Positions 53,505 to 62,106 of a stretch of 64,000 nucleotides of DNA are shown here, one piece after another. Below the pieces are notes generated by a model, which made no database searches, had not been told where the DNA came from, and was given only the letters and a program-made list of their open reading frames with translations. Origin of the DNA: Bacteroidaceae bacterium (GTDB lineage Bacteria > Bacteroidota > Bacteroidia > Bacteroidales > Bacteroidaceae). The DNA lies in contig JAFYQQ010000052.1 in the NCBI GenBank assembly GCA_017559845.1, positions 1 to 64,000 of the forward strand. Reading direction: 5' to 3'. Positions within the stretch are counted from its first letter, which is position 1. The number at the start of each line of letters is the position of its first letter. The position numbers and the translations under genes were made by a program.

Positions 53505-55391
53505 ATGGACAAGAATACAATCACAGGTTTTGTACTGATTGCATTAGTTATCATCGGATTTAGCTGGTATAGCAGACCCAGCGAGGCAGAACTGCAAGAG
53601 ATGGCCAGACAGGATTCCATCCAGCAGGTACAAAAACAAGCAGAGCAGGCACAGGCCCTGCAACAGGAAGAGGCGGCACAAGAGGCCGTGGCACAGATGA
53701 AGGCCGACTCGGCCGCCCTGTTCTTCAGCCATCTGACAGGAACATCGGAAAACGTCACCCTTAAGAACGAGTACCTGGAAGTGGTACTGGACACCAAGGG
53801 AGGCGCTCCCAAGGAAGCCACTATCCTGAGCGGTTCGGGCATCAAGACGGGCAACCCCGTGCGCATCATGGACGACTCAAACCAACTCTACATGATGGTA
53901 AGCGGAAAACATGACAACATTGACACCCGCAACTACTACTTCACCCCCACCGCGCAGACCGACAGCACCGTGACCATGCGTCTGACCAACGCAGACGGTG
54001 CCACCTTTGACATTGCCTACAAGCTGCGTCCCGAGTCATATATGCTGGACATCAGTGTACAGGCCCGCCAGATGGGCAAATACTTTGAGCCCAACACCAA
54101 GACCGTCTACCTGCAATGGGAGAAGGACGCCAAGATGCTGGAGAAGGGCTTCGACTTTGAGAACAACTACAGCAGCCTCACCTTTAAGGAAAAGGGCGAA
54201 GGCGTGGACAACCTGAGCGAGACCGGAAACGAGAGCGAGAAGATGGAAACGGCCCTGGACTGGGTGGCTTTCAAGAACCAGTTCTTCAGCTGCATCCTCA
54301 TCGGCCATCAGGACTTCACTGACGCCACCTTGCAGAGCATCAGAAACGAGAAACCCGAAACGGCGGTGCGCTATGAAAGCGTGCTGAAGCACTTTGAGGC
54401 TTCCATGCAGACCGCATTCGACATCAACGGTGCCCAGCCCACACTGATGCAGATGTACATGGGTCCCAACGACTTCCACATCCTCAAGGACACCAACAAG
54501 CAGGGAACCCTGAAGACCGACCTGGATTTGGAAGACATCATCTACTTTGGCTGGCCCTTGTTCAAGTGGATCAACCGCTTCTTCATCCTCTATCTCTTCG
54601 ACTGGCTGAACGGATGGGGTCTGCCCATGGGCATTGTGCTGTTGCTGCTCACCCTCATCGTGAAGGTGCTGGTTTATCCCACCACCAAGAAGAGCTACAT
54701 GAGCAGCGCCAAGATGCGTGTGCTGAAACCCCAGATTGACGCCCTCAACCAAAAATATCCCAAACAGGAGGACGCCATGAAGAAGCAGCAGGAAATGATG
54801 CAGATCTACAGCCAGTATGGCGTAAGTCCCATGGGCGGCTGTCTGCCCATGCTCCTTCAGACCCCCATCTGGATTGCCCTCTTCAACTTCCTGCCCAACG
54901 CCATCGAACTGCGCGGAGAGTCCTTCCTCTGGGCAGACGATCTGAGCGCATACGACGACGTCATCAGCTGGGGCAAGAACCTCTGGCTCATCGGTGACCA
55001 CTTGAGCATCTTCTGTCTGCTCTTCTGCCTCACCAACATTATTAATACCTGGATAAACATGCGCCAGCAGCAAAACCAGATGAGTGGCGAACAGGCACAA
55101 CAGATGAAGATGATGCAGTACATGATGTATGTGATGCCGCTGATGTTCTTCATCATGTTCAACAACTACAGCTCCGGATTGTGCTACTACTACTTCCTAT
55201 CCGGACTGTCAAGTGTACTCATCATGTGGTTCCTGCGCAAGACCACAGACGACGCCAAGTTGCTTGCCAAGCTGGAAGCCTATCGCCAACAGCACAAGAA
55301 CGACCCCAAGAAGATGAGCGGACTGGCCGCACGCCTGGAAGCCCTTCAGAAGATGCAGGAAGAGCAGGCACGGATGAACGCCAAGAGATAA
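53505..55391 (+). CDS. yidC: Membrane protein insertase YidC
   Basis: The 628-residue insertase has an N-terminal membrane helix (TGFVLIALVIIGFSWYS), a large periplasmic beta domain (about 75-345) and the conserved five-helix core from about 350 (MGIVLLLLTLIVKVLVYPTT, MGGCLPMLLQTPIWIALFNFL, YYYFLSGLSSVLIMWFL). The hydrophilic-groove Arg/Lys region YPTTKKSYMSSAKMRVLKPQ is present. The length is normal for Bacteroidetes. Confidence 0.96.
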   Translation: MDKNTITGFVLIALVIIGFSWYSRPSEAELQEMARQDSIQQVQKQAEQAQALQQEEAAQEAVAQMKADSAALFFSHLTGTSENVTLKNEYLEVVLDTKGGAPKEATILSGSGIKTGNPVRIMDDSNQLYMMVSGKHDNIDTRNYYFTPTAQTDSTVTMRLTNADGATFDIAYKLRPESYMLDISVQARQMGKYFEPNTKTVYLQWEKDAKMLEKGFDFENNYSSLTFKEKGEGVDNLSETGNESEKMETALDWVAFKNQFFSCILIGHQDFTDATLQSIRNEKPETAVRYESVLKHFEASMQTAFDINGAQPTLMQMYMGPNDFHILKDTNKQGTLKTDLDLEDIIYFGWPLFKWINRFFILYLFDWLNGWGLPMGIVLLLLTLIVKVLVYPTTKKSYMSSAKMRVLKPQIDALNQKYPKQEDAMKKQQEMMQIYSQYGVSPMGGCLPMLLQTPIWIALFNFLPNAIELRGESFLWADDLSAYDDVISWGKNLWLIGDHLSIFCLLFCLTNIINTWINMRQQQNQMSGEQAQQMKMMQYMMYVMPLMFFIMFNNYSSGLCYYYFLSGLSSVLIMWFLRKTTDDAKLLAKLEAYRQQHKNDPKKMSGLAARLEALQKMQEEQARMNAKR

Positions 55392-55426
55392 TAAGACAAA
55401 AAAATGAAATACACTAACACACCAAT

Positions 55427-57544
55427 ATGGTAAAAATGAAAACTATCATGACTACGGCTGCCCTGGCATGGGCAGCCGTGGCCGCTTCTACCACTATGGC
55501 ACAGAACGATTTGCTGACACCCGAAAAATTGTGGTCCATGAACCGCATAGGCAGCCAGGTAGCAAGCCCCGACGGCAAGCACATTGCCTATACAGTATCC
55601 ACACCTGACATCCAGGCCAACAAAATCAAGACCGGCATCTGCCTGATTGAGGCAAACGGAAACGGACGCCAAATGCTGACCACGGGAAAGGACAGCGAGT
55701 CGCAACCCGCCTTTCTGCACGGCGGAAAACGCATCGCCTACCTGAGCAAGGGAAACCTGTGGACCATGGCCATTGACGGAACAGACCGCACACAGCTCTA
55801 TGACAAGGGCGACCTGGAGGGCTTCCTCTTCTCGCCAGACGGCACAAAGGTTGTTGTCATCCGCCAAATTCCCGCCACAAGCAGCATCCAGCCCAAGGAG
55901 GAAGACCTGCCCCTGGCCACCGGTCTGGTCATTGATGACATGAACTACAAGCACTGGGACCAGTATGTGCAGACCATTCCACACATCTTCCTGGCTTCTG
56001 TGGAGAACGGCAAGCTCAACATCCAGAAAGACATCCTGGAGGGCGAGCCTTTCGAGTGTCCCGTACTTCCCTTTGGCGGAAGCGAGCAATTGTGCTGGAG
56101 CCCCGACGGCAAGAGCATTGCCTATACCAGCCGCAAGAAGACCGGCGTACAGTATGCCATCAGCACCGATAGTGACATCTATCTGTATGACATCACCGAC
56201 GGCAGCACAACCAACCTGTGCAAGCCTGCCGGATACCAGGAGCCCGAGGCCGACGCCATGAAGTCCCTGAGCCAACAGGACAAGAACCTGAGCCAGACCG
56301 ACATCCATGCCGGATACGACCAAGACCCGCAGTTCAGCCCCGACGGCACAAAGATTGCATGGAAAAGCATGGCACGCGACGGATACGAAAGCGACCGCAT
56401 GCGTCTTTGCGTAATGGACCTCAAGGACAGAAGCTACAAATATGTGACGGAAACGTTCGAGAGTAACGTGGACAACTTCACTTGGGCGCCAGACAACAAG
56501 ACACTTTACTTCACCGGTGTATGGAAAGCCCGCACCATGGTTTACGAGACCAACCTGAAGGGTGCCGTTAAGTCCATCACCGTGGGCGACTATGATTACG
56601 GAAGCGTACAGGTTATGCCCAACGGCCGCCAACTGTTGGTGAACCGCCACAGCATTTGCGCTCCGGACGACCTCTACATGATTACTCCCGTGAAGAAGAA
56701 AGGCGCGGTGCTGACCCAACTGACCCAGGAAAACAAGGAAACGCTCTCCGCACTCACCATGGGAGAGGTGAAGGAACGCTGGGTCACCACCACTGACGGC
56801 AAGAAGGAACTCTGCTGGGTCATTTATCCCCCTCACTTCGACGCCTCTAAGAAATACCCCACCCTGCTCTATTGCCAGGGCGGCCCGCAAAGTCCCGTAA
56901 GCCAGTTCTGGAGCTTCCGCTGGAACTTCCAGATTATGGCGGCAAACGGCTATATCATCATCGCCCCCAACCGCCACGGACTTCCCGGATTCGGCATGGA
57001 ATGGCTGGAAGGCATCAGCGGCGACTATAGCGGCCAGTGTATGCGCGACTATCTGAGCGCCATTGACGACATTGTGCGCGAACCTTATGTGGACAAGGAC
57101 CGACTGGGATGCGTGGGCGCTTCGTTCGGAGGCTACAGCGTATACTGGCTTGCCGGCAACCACGACAAGCGTTTCAAGGCATTCATTGCCCACGACGGAA
57201 TCTTCAACACCACACAACAGTATTACGAGACCGAAGAGATGTGGTTCCCCAACTGGGACCTGGGCGGCACACCCGACCGCGAAGGCACAAACAAGGTGTT
57301 CACCGAAAGCCCCCATCTGTATGTGGACCGTTGGGACACTCCCATCCTCTGCATCCACGGCGAGAAGGACTACCGCATTCTGCATTCGCAGGGCCAAAGC
57401 GCATTCAGCGCCGCACGCATGCACGGCATCCCCGCACAGCTGCTGCTCTATCCCGACGAGAACCACTGGGTGCTGAAGCCCCAAAACGGAATCCTCTGGC
57501 AACGCACCTTCTTCCGCTGGCTGGACCGCTGGCTGAAGAAGTAA
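55427..57544 (+). CDS. S9 family prolyl-oligopeptidase-type peptidase (DPP-like)
   Basis: The 705-residue exported peptidase has a signal peptide (MVKMKTIMTTAALAWAAVAAST), a seven-bladed propeller (about 30-430, repeated SPDGK blocks) and an alpha/beta hydrolase domain. The catalytic Ser is in GASFGGYS (about residue 566), Asp in HGEKDYRI and His in ENHWV. It resembles periplasmic dipeptidyl-peptidase 5 of P. gingivalis, which releases dipeptides. An MFS carrier gene follows after 60 bp. Confidence 0.9.
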   Translation: MVKMKTIMTTAALAWAAVAASTTMAQNDLLTPEKLWSMNRIGSQVASPDGKHIAYTVSTPDIQANKIKTGICLIEANGNGRQMLTTGKDSESQPAFLHGGKRIAYLSKGNLWTMAIDGTDRTQLYDKGDLEGFLFSPDGTKVVVIRQIPATSSIQPKEEDLPLATGLVIDDMNYKHWDQYVQTIPHIFLASVENGKLNIQKDILEGEPFECPVLPFGGSEQLCWSPDGKSIAYTSRKKTGVQYAISTDSDIYLYDITDGSTTNLCKPAGYQEPEADAMKSLSQQDKNLSQTDIHAGYDQDPQFSPDGTKIAWKSMARDGYESDRMRLCVMDLKDRSYKYVTETFESNVDNFTWAPDNKTLYFTGVWKARTMVYETNLKGAVKSITVGDYDYGSVQVMPNGRQLLVNRHSICAPDDLYMITPVKKKGAVLTQLTQENKETLSALTMGEVKERWVTTTDGKKELCWVIYPPHFDASKKYPTLLYCQGGPQSPVSQFWSFRWNFQIMAANGYIIIAPNRHGLPGFGMEWLEGISGDYSGQCMRDYLSAIDDIVREPYVDKDRLGCVGASFGGYSVYWLAGNHDKRFKAFIAHDGIFNTTQQYYETEEMWFPNWDLGGTPDREGTNKVFTESPHLYVDRWDTPILCIHGEKDYRILHSQGQSAFSAARMHGIPAQLLLYPDENHWVLKPQNGILWQRTFFRWLDRWLKK

Positions 57545-57603
57545 GACGAGGCTTCCCCATCTAATATAATATATATAAGGAATAAAATATATAAGGTAAA
57601 ATC

Positions 57604-58956
57604 ATGACACAAACACTCAAAACAAAGTTGAACGACAGTTCGGCCGCACGCTGGACCGCCCTCATCATAGTCAGCCTGACCATGATGTTCGGATATTTCT
57701 TTACGGACGTAATGTCTCCCCTGGAGCCGTTGCTCACCGCCGCCGCGGAAGATGGCGGACTGGGATGGAGCAGCGATGAATATGGATTCTTCTCGGGCAG
57801 CTACGGTTTCTTCAACGTGTTCCTGTTGCTGCTTTTCTTTGGCGGAATCGTGCTCGACAAGTTCGGCATCCGCTTCACCGGCATCATGTCAACCACCCTC
57901 ATGTTCGTGGGCGCGCTGATCAAGTGGTATGCCGTTTCACACACATTCGAGGGCATGCTCTTCGGCTATCAGACCCAGGTGATCATCGCCTGCCTTGGTT
58001 TTGCCACCTATGGCGTGGGATGTGAGATTGTGGGCATCACCGCCACCAAGGTCATTGCCAAATGGTTCACCGGACACGAACTGGCACTGGCCATGGGAGC
58101 GCAAGTGGCACTGGCCCGTCTGGGCACAGCCGCAGCCCTGAGCCTTGCACTTCCCTTTGCACAGCAGTTTGGCGGTGTGAGCGCCAGTGTGGCACTGGGT
58201 GCGGCCCTGCTTTGCGCCGGCGTGCTGGCATTCCTTGTGTATTGCGTAATGGACCGCAAGCTGGACAAGAGTGCGGCAGAAAGCATCGGAAGCGAACCCG
58301 AAGAGGTGTTCCGCATGGCCGACCTGAAACTGCTCTTCTGCAACAGAGGCTTCTGGTACATCACCCTGCTCTGCCTCATGTTCTATGCGGGCGTGTTCCC
58401 CTTCCTCAAGTTCGCCACCAAGCTGATGGTCATCAAATATGGCGTGGAAGCCGACCTGGCCGGATGGATTCCCTCAATGCTCCCCTACGGAACCATTGTG
58501 CTCACCCCCCTGTTCGGATACGTCTATGACCGCATTGGAAAGGGTGCCACACTGATGGTCATCGGCAGCGTGCTGCTCACGCTGGTCCATGCCGTCTTTG
58601 CCATCCCGACGGTGAACAGCATCGGCGTGGCCGTGTGCATGATGATTGTGCTGGGCGTGGCTTTCGGACTGGTCCCCAGCGCCATGTGGCCCTCTGTGCC
58701 CAAGATCATCCCCATACATCTGCTGGGCTCGGCCTATGCGCTCATCTTCTACATCCAGAACATCGGACTCTCTCTTGTGCCCATCGCCATCGGCAAGATC
58801 AACCAGGCCAACACCAACGCGGAGGGCATGATTGACTACACCCAGACAATGACCACCTTCACCTCCTTCGGCATCATCGCCATCGTCATTGCCCTGCTGC
58901 TTCTGCGCGAGGACAAGAAGAAAGGATACGGTCTGGAAGAGAAGAACATCAAATAA
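57604..58956 (+). CDS. Major facilitator superfamily transporter, MFSD1-like
   Basis: The 450-residue inner-membrane carrier has twelve predicted segments, beginning TALIIVSLTMMFGYFFTDVMSP. The conserved LDKFGIR (loop 2-3, motif A-like) and the symmetric YDRIGKGATLMVIG in the second half support the MFS fold. Its pattern is closest in memory to MFSD1, recently described as a dipeptide carrier, but I cannot confirm substrate from sequence. Following a DPP-like gene, dipeptide uptake is a reasonable hypothesis. Confidence 0.8.
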   Translation: MTQTLKTKLNDSSAARWTALIIVSLTMMFGYFFTDVMSPLEPLLTAAAEDGGLGWSSDEYGFFSGSYGFFNVFLLLLFFGGIVLDKFGIRFTGIMSTTLMFVGALIKWYAVSHTFEGMLFGYQTQVIIACLGFATYGVGCEIVGITATKVIAKWFTGHELALAMGAQVALARLGTAAALSLALPFAQQFGGVSASVALGAALLCAGVLAFLVYCVMDRKLDKSAAESIGSEPEEVFRMADLKLLFCNRGFWYITLLCLMFYAGVFPFLKFATKLMVIKYGVEADLAGWIPSMLPYGTIVLTPLFGYVYDRIGKGATLMVIGSVLLTLVHAVFAIPTVNSIGVAVCMMIVLGVAFGLVPSAMWPSVPKIIPIHLLGSAYALIFYIQNIGLSLVPIAIGKINQANTNAEGMIDYTQTMTTFTSFGIIAIVIALLLLREDKKKGYGLEEKNIK

Positions 58957-58983
58957 AGGAAATCAAACACACACACCAACATC

Positions 58984-61122
58984 ATGAAACCTTCCCGATA
59001 TCTAAGAAAAGCCATGCTGCCCATGTTGGCGGCATTGTGCTACAGCTGCACCGAGGACATTGACACATCGTCCCGCTATGTCTTCACCGAGGAGACCATT
59101 GCCAGCTATCTGGAAAAGCAGCCCCAGTACAGCCAGTATGTGGAGCTGATGGGACTTGTGAAAGTGAGTCCGCGTTCAGAAACAACGGTGAGGCAGCTCA
59201 TGTCCGCACGCGGAAACTACACCTGTTTTGCGCCCAACAACGAGGCCATTGAGGCCTATCTGGACAGCCTTTGCGCACGCCAGCTCATCAGCAGCCCCAG
59301 TTGGGACGCCTTCCCGGACAGCACCACGCTGGACTCCATCCGCAAGGTCATTGTGCACAACAGCATCATCGACGGAGGCGACATTGACTATTCCGGAAGA
59401 CGCGTCTACTTTGAGACCTACGACTTCCCCACCAACAACAACGAGGAATTTGCCATCAGCACTATGGGCGACCGCAAGCTGAGCATCAACTACAGCGAGA
59501 CCAACCCGGACAGCATGTGGATCAACAACAACGCGCTCATCTCGCTGAAGAACCGCGACATACCCGCCACCAACGGTGTCATCCATGAGGTGGAGGGCGT
59601 CATCGCACCCGCAAACAACACGCTGGGCGACCTGCTCAAGAGCTTCATCGACGAGAACCGCGAGGGCTATCTTGTGGCGGCAAAGGTGATTCAGGCCTGC
59701 GGACTCTTTGACACACTGAGCAAGATCCGCGACGAGCGATACGAGATGATGTATCTGGACGGCAAGCTGGAAAACCTGAAGAACCACCCCACCGAGGGCA
59801 ACATCGGCTATCTGCCCGAACACCGCAAGTATGGCTACACGCTCTTTGCCGAGCCCGACGCCTTCTGGCAGGAAGCCATCCAGAAACCCGTGGCGGAAAT
59901 CACCGTAGAGGATGTCAAGGACTATCTGGTGGCACAGGATGTCTATCCCGGCAGCAGCACCGACAAGAACTACAAGGACCCCAAGAACATCGTCTACCAA
60001 TTCATCACCTACCACCTCATCCCCTTCCGCCTCTCGCCGGACAAGATCATCATCCACTATAACGAGAAGGGATACAGCCTGGAGAAGAAGACGCCCACCG
60101 TGGCCATGACCGAGCTGTACACCACCATGGGCAAGCGCCGTCTGCTCAAGATCTTCGAGAGCCGCGAGAGCGAGGGCGTATACCTGAACCGCTTCCCCGT
60201 GCTCAACAACGGACGCCGAGGCAACTATCACGAGGACTATTGCGACCCCGACAAGGTGGGTCTCTTCGTGGACAAGGAACATGCCAACATGACCGCCGTA
60301 AACGCCGTCATCTATCCCATCAACGGACTGCTCCACTACAGCGACGACGTGCGCTCCAACCTGCAGAAGCAGCGCCTGCGCTTCGACGTGGCGGGCATCT
60401 TCCCCGAGTTCATCAACAACGACCTGCGCGGACAGACCGTCACCACACCCCAGCACATGACCGTGGGCATCCCATCGGACAACGTGTACAAGTATCTGGA
60501 CGACCTCAGCATCTCCGACCTCACCCTCTTCTATTACCTCATGGGACGCGGAAAGGGATGGCCCAACTATCTGGCCGACGAGCTGAACGTAATCGGCCGC
60601 TACGAAATGATTCTGCGCCTGCCCCCCGTGCCCAAGCGCGGCACATACGAACTGCGCATAGCCAACTCCTGCGGTTGCAACTACCGCGGAATGGCCCAGG
60701 TCTACTGGGGCGATGACCTCAACAACCTGCCCGTAACCGGCACACCGTTCGACTTCCGCCTCAACGGCATCGAGCGCATCACCCCCGTCGGAAACTTCCC
60801 CAGCGGAGTGGGTTGGGAAGCCGACCTCGACGACGACGAGGACTACAACGCCGAGGTGGACAAGAAGATGCGCAACAACGGATTCATGAAGGCCCCCGAG
60901 CACTATGCAGCCGGACTGCCCGGAACCACCAAGACCGCGCGCGACAACTATTACAAGACACGCCGCATCATGGTCACCGCCACCATGGACCCCGACAAGA
61001 CCTACTATCTGAAGTTCAAGAACGTCATGGACGACGAAACCAAGCAGTTCTACATGGACTACTTCGAGTTCTGCCCCAAGGAAGTCTATGACAATCCCGA
61101 AACACCCGAAGACATCTGGTAA
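58984..61122 (+). CDS. Fasciclin-domain lipoprotein
   Basis: The 712-residue lipoprotein (lipobox near Cys22, LCYSCTED) carries a fasciclin (FAS1) domain at about 45-225, with H1/H2-like signatures YTCFAPNNEAIEAYL and NGVIHEVEGVI. A second FAS1-like region (about 230-460) and a C-terminal beta-sandwich follow. Such proteins often sit in SusC/SusD loci and bind ligands at the surface; no SusCD is next to it. A strong terminator follows 6 bp downstream. The gene is GC-rich with a strongly biased third codon position. Confidence 0.85.
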   Translation: MKPSRYLRKAMLPMLAALCYSCTEDIDTSSRYVFTEETIASYLEKQPQYSQYVELMGLVKVSPRSETTVRQLMSARGNYTCFAPNNEAIEAYLDSLCARQLISSPSWDAFPDSTTLDSIRKVIVHNSIIDGGDIDYSGRRVYFETYDFPTNNNEEFAISTMGDRKLSINYSETNPDSMWINNNALISLKNRDIPATNGVIHEVEGVIAPANNTLGDLLKSFIDENREGYLVAAKVIQACGLFDTLSKIRDERYEMMYLDGKLENLKNHPTEGNIGYLPEHRKYGYTLFAEPDAFWQEAIQKPVAEITVEDVKDYLVAQDVYPGSSTDKNYKDPKNIVYQFITYHLIPFRLSPDKIIIHYNEKGYSLEKKTPTVAMTELYTTMGKRRLLKIFESRESEGVYLNRFPVLNNGRRGNYHEDYCDPDKVGLFVDKEHANMTAVNAVIYPINGLLHYSDDVRSNLQKQRLRFDVAGIFPEFINNDLRGQTVTTPQHMTVGIPSDNVYKYLDDLSISDLTLFYYLMGRGKGWPNYLADELNVIGRYEMILRLPPVPKRGTYELRIANSCGCNYRGMAQVYWGDDLNNLPVTGTPFDFRLNGIERITPVGNFPSGVGWEADLDDDEDYNAEVDKKMRNNGFMKAPEHYAAGLPGTTKTARDNYYKTRRIMVTATMDPDKTYYLKFKNVMDDETKQFYMDYFEFCPKEVYDNPETPEDIW

Positions 61123-61128
61123 TTTGCA

Positions 61129-61160
61129 AGCCCCTCCTTCCTTGGAGGGGCTGTTTTTTT
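61129..61160 (+). terminator. Intrinsic terminator of the fasciclin gene
   Basis: AGCCCCTCC/GGAGGGGCT with a 6-nt loop, then GTTTTTTT. Confidence 0.9.
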
Positions 61161-61162
61161 GA

Positions 61163-61300
61163 GCGATGAGCGGTGAGTAGTGAGTGTTTTGACAGAAGAA
61201 CATTTTGAGAAATGAGCAATGAGTGATGAGCGATGAACTTTTTGACAGAAGAACATAAGTTCAGAAGAAACTCATTGCTCGCTACTCACTGCTCAAAGGC
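61163..61300. repeat. Opposed GTGAG-rich and CTCAC-rich tracts
   Basis: GAGCGATGAGCGGTGAGTAGTG-like tracts (61163-61235) face CTCATTGCTCGCTACTCACTGCTC (61269-61294), as at 13783-13905. A further short tract lies at 61484-61503. Confidence 0.65.
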
Positions 61301-61346
61301 GTCTGCCATCACCGAGGAAAAGAGGGGGTAAGTAAAGGCTCGCAGT

Positions 61347-61446
61347 GAGATGCTGAAATTTGCGATTAAGCAAGAGCAGAGTCAAGCTTGCTTGAACTAT
61401 GCCGAGCGTGAGCAAATTGAACAACGTTAAACGAGTTCAGCATGAC
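61347..61446. repeat. REP-like unit split by a 72-bp insertion
   Basis: GAGATGCTGAAA (61347-61358) and ACGAGTTCAGCATGAC (61431-61446) together rebuild the unit found intact at 13503-13531 (AGATGCTGAAACGAGTTCAGTATGAC). Between them lie 72 bp with ATTTGC...GCAAAT near the ends. It looks like a nested insertion of a second small repeat. Confidence 0.6.
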
Positions 61447-61508
61447 CGCCTACTTTGGGCTATTATATAGAAAAGAAGCTACTCACTGCTCACCGCTCAC
61501 TATCTGTC

Positions 61509-61640
61509 CATCCGCATTTCGAAATGCGGATGTTGGGAGTATAAGCATTTGTAATGCGCCCGTAACATTCATCAGCTGTCGTTGATGAATGGGGATTACA
61601 AATCCCCTGGCTCATGACCTTCGCATTGCAAATGCGGAGG
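61509..61640. repeat. Cluster of five palindromic hairpins
   Basis: CATCCGCATTTCGAAATGCGGATG (61509-61532) is a perfect 24-bp palindrome. GCATT-tgt-AATGC (61545-61557), CATTCATCA/TGATGAATG (61566-61591), GGGGATT-aca-AATCCCC (61591-61607) and CGCATT-gca-AATGCG (61622-61636, extending to 61618-61640) follow. Three share the plan xATT-nnn-AATx. Confidence 0.8.
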
Positions 61641-61747
61641 AACGAATAGTCGCAGTGTAATCCCAAATTATAGGAAGTGAATGCGATTGATTGAATTTGA
61701 ATCATCATAAATGTAATTTTTAAGGTGGATATTGACTTGAACTTCTG

Positions 61748-61846
61748 AACGGCTACCCGTTCTGCCTGCGGAAACGCCTGGAAACCTCAAACGGCTACCC
61801 GTTCTGCCTGCGGAAACGCTTGGAAACCCCAAACGGCTACCCGTTC
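61748..61846. repeat. 42-bp tandem repeat with internal hairpin
   Basis: AACGGCTACCCGTT begins at 61748, 61790 and 61832, a 42-bp period with two full units and a partial third. Each start is an AACGG/CCGTT hairpin. Frames through it give a 14-residue repeat, but no start or family supports coding. Confidence 0.8.
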
Positions 61847-61879
61847 CGTCCAACAAAAGGCTTAGCCTCTTCCACACAG

Positions 61880-61993
61880 CATGAAAACAAAACTCAGGCC
61901 GATTCTTTTCTCATGTTTGCCGCGCTTGATTCCCCTGCTCCTTTCGACTGACTTGGCGGCGGGTTGTACAATTGTTTTCAGTTGTGAGCCGTG
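61880..61993 (+). other. Possible 37-codon ORF, weak
   Basis: ATG at about 61880 opens a frame beginning MKTKLRPILFSCLPRLIPLL, a basic head and hydrophobic stretch, stopping near 61993. It could be a signal-peptide remnant. I would not call it a gene without conservation. Confidence 0.2.
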
Positions 61994-62055
61994 AGTTTTT
62001 TGCGGTAAAAGGACAAAAGAGGATAAGAAACCCATCAGCTCGTCGGCTCTGCTAT

Positions 62056-62089
62056 AAAAACACAACCGGCGGATGAAGTCATCCGCCGG
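62056..62089 (-). terminator. Intrinsic terminator of the secreted protein gene at 62107
   Basis: CCGGCGGATGA/TCATCCGCCGG perfect 11-bp arms with a 2-base centre, followed on the minus strand by TTGTGTTTTT. Confidence 0.85.
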
Positions 62090-62106
62090 CCATGATTGTG
62101 TATGCT

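Noticed and set aside
55346..57502. 718-codon frame on the minus strand opposite the S9 peptidase
   Set aside because: Antisense shadow of a strongly biased gene; no recognisable family and no promoter.
59176..61203. 675-codon frame on the minus strand opposite the fasciclin gene
   Set aside because: Same reason: Val/His/Gly-rich shadow, and it reads through the terminator.
61490..61708. 72-codon minus-strand frame in the palindrome cluster
   Set aside because: The frame is made of the palindromes themselves, with no start context or family.
61668..61877. 69-codon minus-strand frame over the 42-bp repeat
   Set aside because: Fourteen-residue repeats follow directly from the DNA repeat. There is no promoter, and 42 bp is a multiple of three by itself.
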